From Actinoallomurus sp045806665 (GTDB lineage: Bacteria > Actinomycetota > Actinomycetes > Streptosporangiales > Streptosporangiaceae), in contig JBJMIW010000038.1 in NCBI GenBank assembly GCA_045806665.1, positions 1 through 19,820 of the forward strand: DNA of 19,820 bases, in the 5' to 3' direction. Below, in pieces: positions 16,437-19,820 of this stretch. The number at the start of each line of letters is the position of its first letter. The first letter of the stretch is position 1. The notes beneath the pieces are model-generated. The model saw only the letters and a program-made list of their open reading frames with translations, ran no database searches and was not told the DNA's origin. A program made the position numbers and the translations under genes.

Positions 16437-16473
16437 GCGCCGGCGAGCTCACCACGGGTGAGCTCGCCGGCGC
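16437..16473 (-). terminator. Strong 17-bp hairpin downstream of the M36 remnant
   Basis: A perfect 17-bp stem (16437-16453 pairing with 16457-16473) closes a three-base ACG loop. It begins 29 bases past the stop codon of the leftward M36 remnant and has no proper T-run, as is common for actinobacterial terminators. It also insulates the molybdopterin gene promoter to its left. Confidence 0.75.
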
Positions 16474-16502
16474 TTATGTCGGGCGCGTAGTCCCGACCCG
16501 GA

Positions 16503-17543
16503 TCAGCGCGCGAGGACCTGGAAGTCGGCCGCCCTGACCTGACCGGAGATGGTGCTTCCGGTCGTGCAGTCGGTCGGGACGTTCGGGTCGTTCGTCTGCT
16601 GGCCCGCGTAGTCCGGGCCACCGGTGCACTGCGAGGCGGCGACTTCGAAGCGCAGGTGGGTGGCGGTGGTCCGCGGGATGGTGAAGGACCGCATGGTCAG
16701 GTCGGGTGCGACCGGGCGCGGCCGGATCCCTGGGAAGGCGTTCTTCGCGCTCGTGTAGACCGTGCGGTAGTCGGCGGTGTTCGAGCAGTCGACCGTCGCC
16801 GTGGCGGTGCAGGCCAGGACCTTGAACGACCGCAGCGCGGTGAACCGGTTCTGGCTGCCCGTGTCACCGCCCGGGTCCTTCGGGTCCGCCGGCCGCAGGA
16901 GCGTGCTCACCTGGACGCGCCGCACCTGCTGCGGCCCGTTCCCGGCGAGGCGAACGGTCACGCCCCGGCCCGCCACCGGAGTCTTGGCGGCGGCGAGCGA
17001 GGCCCACGTCGTGCCCTCGTCGTCGTCGATGAGCGCGCCGAGGTCGACGCCGTCACCGGTCGCCGTGGCGCCATTGACGGCCGAGGCCAGGTTGCGCGGC
17101 AGTGACACCCGTACGGTGCGGTGGGAGCCCGGCGTCACCTGCGCGGTGAACCGTGCCATCCCGCGGCCCGGGGCCTGCGCGACCATGCGGTACCGGCCCG
17201 CCACCATCGCCGCGGTGTCCGCCCGGTCGGTGCTCGCGTCGGTGTCGGCGATCGGCACCGCCCGGGCCTGGTAGTCGCCCACGAAGACGCGGGCGTTCGG
17301 CACCGGCCGGCCCGTCTCGTCGACGGCCTCGAACCGGACGGTCGCGTTCTTGGCGCTCGGCGAGGCGAAGCTCGGCGTCGCGTCCGTGTCGTTGTTCGTG
17401 TTGCTGGCCGCGCCGGTGCCCATGCCGCGCCCGGCGAAGGCGTTCCACAGCAGGGCCTGGTTCGCGCCGTCCCGGTGCTGCTGCAGGTAGGTCCGCGTCA
17501 TTGCACGTGATTGTCGAAGAGGGACCGGAGTGCGAGGGTGACG
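16503..17543 (-). pseudogene. C-terminal remnant of a secreted M36 (fungalysin-type) metalloprotease
   Basis: The open frame runs 346 residues from just after a TGA at 17546-17544; the first Met is at 17501 (332 residues). It starts with a segment like the end of the M36 peptidase domain (GANQALLWNAFAGRGMG), followed by an Ig-like domain (FEAVDETGRPVPNARVFVGDY) and a beta-rich module (LIDDDEGTTWASL, NRFTALRSFKVLAC, RPVAPDL, VRAADFQV) that I recognise from the C-terminus of actinobacterial M36 proteases. The signal peptide, propeptide and HEXXH zinc site are all missing. No ribosome site precedes the first Met, and the next gene on the + strand begins immediately at 17546. It is most likely a dead fragment left by a deletion, or an assembly join. 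Assignment to M36 is from memory of the family. Confidence 0.72.
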
Positions 17544-17545
17544 TC

Positions 17546-18598
17546 ATGTCACGCCCTATGCATTTTGTCGGTAGTCTGCCGCCGGACGTGTGCGGCACCC
17601 CTCGTCAGGCCATGGAATGGCTCACTGATCAGGTGGGCGGCCACCGGCTGACCACGCTGCCCTGCGATCTCGATCCCAACTGGATCGTCGCCTACCTGCG
17701 GACGCTCGCCGAGCGGCCGGCGTTCGTAGTCAAGCGGCCCGGCGAGTACACCCGCTACGAGGACATGCGCACGTACGGCGTGCGCCGTGGTCACAAGCTC
17801 CGGCCCGCGGACGTGTCGATGGACCGGAATGACGCGCTACGGAAGACCCTGGAGGAGTTCCGCGCGCTGCGCGCGGAGCGCCCCGAACTCGCCGGCGTCC
17901 GTCTGCAGTTCAGCCTGCCCAACCCGCTCGACCTCGCGATCTTCGTGTTCGAGGGCCGGCCGTGGCTGTCGCTGCGGTACCTGTCGGTGTTCACCCAGGC
18001 GATCGTCGACGAGGTGACCGCGCTCACCGCGGTCGCGGGACAGGACGTCGTCTGGCAACTGGAGGCGCCGTCCGTCCTGGTGGGCATGGACATGGCGAAG
18101 CGGCTGCCGGGCGGCCGGTCCCTCGCCGCGCGGCTACTCGCCCGCCAGGTCGCCGGCCTGCTCACCCGCCTTCCCGTCGACGCGCCGATGATCCTGCACC
18201 TGTGCTACGGCAACCTGGGGAACGCCGAACTCGTCGCGCCGCGCGACCTGGGACCGGCGGTGGACTACCTCAACCTCCTGGCCCCCGCTCTGCGCCGTCG
18301 TGGCCGGCCGCTGCCGCCCGTGCACATCCCCTCGGCGTACGGCGCGCACCCGTCGCCGCGGACCGAGGAGTTCTACCGGCCGCTGCGGCGGCTGGACCGG
18401 GACTGGAGGGTCATCGCGGGCATCGCCGCCGCGACCGACCCGGAGGGCAGCGCCGAGAGCCTGAAGCTGCTCGAGGCCGCCGCCGACCGCGAGGCGTACG
18501 CGGTCGCAACGGCCTGCGGCCTCGGACGCCACACCGTCGAGCAGGCCGAGAAGGCGATCGAGGCGATGGCCGTCGCGGCCGACACCGACCCGCGTTGA
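17546..18598 (+). CDS. MetE/UROD-fold protein, methyltransferase-like
   Basis: A 350-residue single-domain protein of the cobalamin-independent methionine synthase C-terminal-domain type, starting with HFVGSLPP. The motif HLCYG gives H218 and C220, and ACGLGR gives C324; these match three of the four zinc ligands of MetE (His-x-Cys and the late Cys). The MetE glutamate ligand seems to be absent: the aligned strand reads VDYLNLLAP. Full MetE is about 750 residues with a duplicated N-terminal domain that is not present here. A thiol or small-molecule methyl transfer using zinc is plausible, but the substrate is unknown. The ATG has GAGGG 7 bases upstream; no clear promoter is seen between it and the M36 remnant. 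It converges on the next gene with a 23-base gap. Confidence 0.82.
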   Translation: MSRPMHFVGSLPPDVCGTPRQAMEWLTDQVGGHRLTTLPCDLDPNWIVAYLRTLAERPAFVVKRPGEYTRYEDMRTYGVRRGHKLRPADVSMDRNDALRKTLEEFRALRAERPELAGVRLQFSLPNPLDLAIFVFEGRPWLSLRYLSVFTQAIVDEVTALTAVAGQDVVWQLEAPSVLVGMDMAKRLPGGRSLAARLLARQVAGLLTRLPVDAPMILHLCYGNLGNAELVAPRDLGPAVDYLNLLAPALRRRGRPLPPVHIPSAYGAHPSPRTEEFYRPLRRLDRDWRVIAGIAAATDPEGSAESLKLLEAAADREAYAVATACGLGRHTVEQAEKAIEAMAVAADTDPR

Positions 18599-18621
18599 TG
18601 TGACGACCCGGGCGCCGTGCC

Positions 18622-19527
18622 TCACGCGGGTGCCCGGGCCAGCAGGTCCTCCATCACCGCGAGTTGTTCGTCCGGAGGCGTCCGCATCGCCCACAGCACA
18701 TGCGCGGCGCCCAGCGCCCGCGCGCGGGCGAGGTCTTCGAGTACCTGCTCCACCGATCCGGTGAGCGGCGCCCGCTCCTCGACCGGCTTCGCGGTGATGG
18801 AGCCGTTGACCCGTACGACGATCGGCAGCGACTCCGGATCCTGCCCGGCCCGCTCCGCCGCCCGCCGGAACGTCGAGACCGCGTCGTCGAGTTGTTCCCA
18901 GGACATGGCCACCGGGTTGAGCCCGAGTCCCAGCCGCGCGACGCGTTCGACCGCGGCGGGCGCGACCGCGCCGGCGAGAAGCGGCGGTCCGCCCGGCTGG
19001 ACGGGCTTCGGACCGATCTGCGACTCGGGGATCTCGTAGAACTCGCCGTCGAACCGCACGGGGTCCGGCCCCCACACCGCCCGCATCGCCGCGATGTGCT
19101 CTGAGAACCGCGCGCCGCGTCGCTCCCGTGGCACACCGGCCACCGTGAACTCGTGCGCCATCCAGCCCTGCCCGAGACCGACGAGCAGCCGCCCACCGCT
19201 CAGCACGTCGAGAGTCGCGAGCCGCCGCGCCAGCACGACCGGGGGGTGCAGCGGGGCGGGGATCACGCTGGTGCCGAGCCGGATCGTGCTCGTCCGCGCC
19301 GCGAGGAAGCTCAGCGTCTCCAGCGGGTCATAGACCGTGGCGTACGCCTCGGGCAGTGGCGCGGGCGGCGCGAAACCGCCGTACGACACCGGCTCCACGG
19401 GCCGCAGCAGCCGCTCGAACGTCCAGACCGCACCCAGCCCGATCCGCTCGGCCTGTTCCGCCACCCGGACGATCGTCTCCGGCGACGCGACCGATCCGTA
19501 CGAGGGAAGATTGAGCCCAAAGTCCAT
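18622..19527 (-). CDS. Luciferase-like (LLM) F420-type oxidoreductase
   Basis: TIM-barrel flavin-fold enzyme of 301 residues in the bacterial luciferase-like superfamily, in the subgroup that usually uses coenzyme F420 in actinomycetes. Seen motifs: MDFGLNLPSYG at the N-terminus, TIRLGTSVIPAPLHPPVVLARRL split around residue 90, LDVLSGGRLLVGLGQGWM near 110, and FYEIPESQIGPKPVQPGGPPLL in the second half (in part). The start at 19527 is chosen because homology begins exactly there; upstream codons are not family-like. A GGGGGG run just upstream may act as a weak ribosome site. The substrate cannot be told. Cofactor F420 rather than FMN is inferred from the family and the likely organism. The neighbours give no pathway clue. 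Confidence 0.9.
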   Translation of the reverse strand: MDFGLNLPSYGSVASPETIVRVAEQAERIGLGAVWTFERLLRPVEPVSYGGFAPPAPLPEAYATVYDPLETLSFLAARTSTIRLGTSVIPAPLHPPVVLARRLATLDVLSGGRLLVGLGQGWMAHEFTVAGVPRERRGARFSEHIAAMRAVWGPDPVRFDGEFYEIPESQIGPKPVQPGGPPLLAGAVAPAAVERVARLGLGLNPVAMSWEQLDDAVSTFRRAAERAGQDPESLPIVVRVNGSITAKPVEERAPLTGSVEQVLEDLARARALGAAHVLWAMRTPPDEQLAVMEDLLARAPA

Positions 19528-19601
19528 GCGCCCCCCGCTGGGCCCGAAGAGACGTGCGACGACGTACGTACCCGGGCGGGCGTGGACCGACGCCCTACCG
19601 G

Positions 19602-19640
19602 TCAGTCCTCTATGTACGCGCGGAGTTGTTCGGCGGTCAT
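19602..19640 (-). CDS. Possible 12-residue coupled mini-ORF
   Basis: An ATG overlaps the stop codon of the preceding - strand ORF (ATGA) and opens a frame for MTAEQLRAYIED before TGA. The overlap resembles translational coupling, but a frame this short can occur by chance. It might also be the true C-terminus of that ORF, shifted by one base. Positions 19528-19601, between here and the LLM gene, show only GC-rich sequence and a short ACGTACGT palindrome. Confidence 0.2.
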   Translation of the reverse strand: MTAEQLRAYIED

Positions 19641-19816
19641 TCGAACCGGGAGAGCGCCGCACCGAGGAATCGGAGTTGGTCCAGATCGGCGGTCGCCACG
19701 TAGACAGGGCCGCCGGCCCACTCCCATAGCGGTATGCCGTTCAGGCTCGAGGCCGCCGACCAGCCGGGAGGCGCGGGAAGGTCGATGGGGATGCGCTGAG
19801 CGAATTTGAGGCTCAT
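19637..19816 (-). CDS. Small hypothetical protein, possibly partial at the right edge
   Basis: A 59-residue frame starts at an ATG four bases from the window edge and ends in TGA. Its sequence (MSLKFAQRIPIDLPAPPGW at the start, WEWAGGPVYVATADLDQL in the middle) is protein-like with normal codon use, and I do not recognise a family. Since only four bases precede the ATG, the ribosome site cannot be seen, and the ATG may be internal to a longer gene. Confidence 0.45.
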   Translation of the reverse strand: MSLKFAQRIPIDLPAPPGWSAASSLNGIPLWEWAGGPVYVATADLDQLRFLGAALSRFE

Positions 19817-19820
19817 GCTC

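Noticed and set aside
13735..16455. 900-residue - strand open frame over the molybdopterin gene
   Set aside because: It is a shadow of the real oxidoreductase frame, with an Arg/Pro/Ala-rich composition.

Overview
The window is very GC-rich, with G or C at almost every third codon position, frequent GTG starts, and short gaps between genes. With an F420-type luciferase-like oxidoreductase, MMPL and GtrA membrane proteins, a DnaE2 (ImuC)-type polymerase remnant and a likely leaderless transcript, this points to a high-GC actinomycete. Streptosporangiales is a guess only.

Left part (1-2306): the tail of an unidentified + strand gene, then glycerol kinase glpK, then a convergent membrane-anchored lytic-transglycosylase-like protein. 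Next (2389-7510) is a coherent sugar locus: a leftward operon frcB-frcC-frcA plus a PfkB-type sugar kinase, encoding a fructose-type ABC importer and the kinase that traps the sugar. A divergent LacI-type repressor gene lies opposite. A promoter with two tandem palindromic operators directly downstream lies between repressor and operon. The gene order equals the rhizobial frcBCAK order.

Middle part (7635-14086): a 957-residue membrane protein of unknown function, with a cytosolic part resembling an NTPase fold that lacks a P-loop and an outer type-1 periplasmic-binding-protein domain. It is followed by the C-terminal third of a DnaE2 polymerase (- strand) that meets, head to head, an MMPL transporter lacking its N-terminus (+ strand). 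The breakpoint lies at a perfect 10-bp GC palindrome. Then comes a small GtrA-family membrane protein, probably translated from a leaderless mRNA.

Right part (14097-19820): a complete molybdopterin oxidoreductase with a palindromic operator-like site over its likely promoter; a long perfect hairpin; a fragment of a secreted M36 (fungalysin-type) metalloprotease that has lost its catalytic domain; an intact MetE/UROD-fold protein with three of the four MetE zinc ligands; an F420-type luciferase-like oxidoreductase; and a small, possibly partial - strand gene at the edge.

There are no recognisable tRNA, rRNA, CRISPR, insertion-sequence or phage features. The most notable things are the 957-residue sensor-like protein, the two truncation junctions (deletions or assembly joins), the duplicated translation-start region of frcA, and the tandem operators. 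I do not see a clearly new multi-gene system; the 957-residue protein is the best candidate for undescribed biology.
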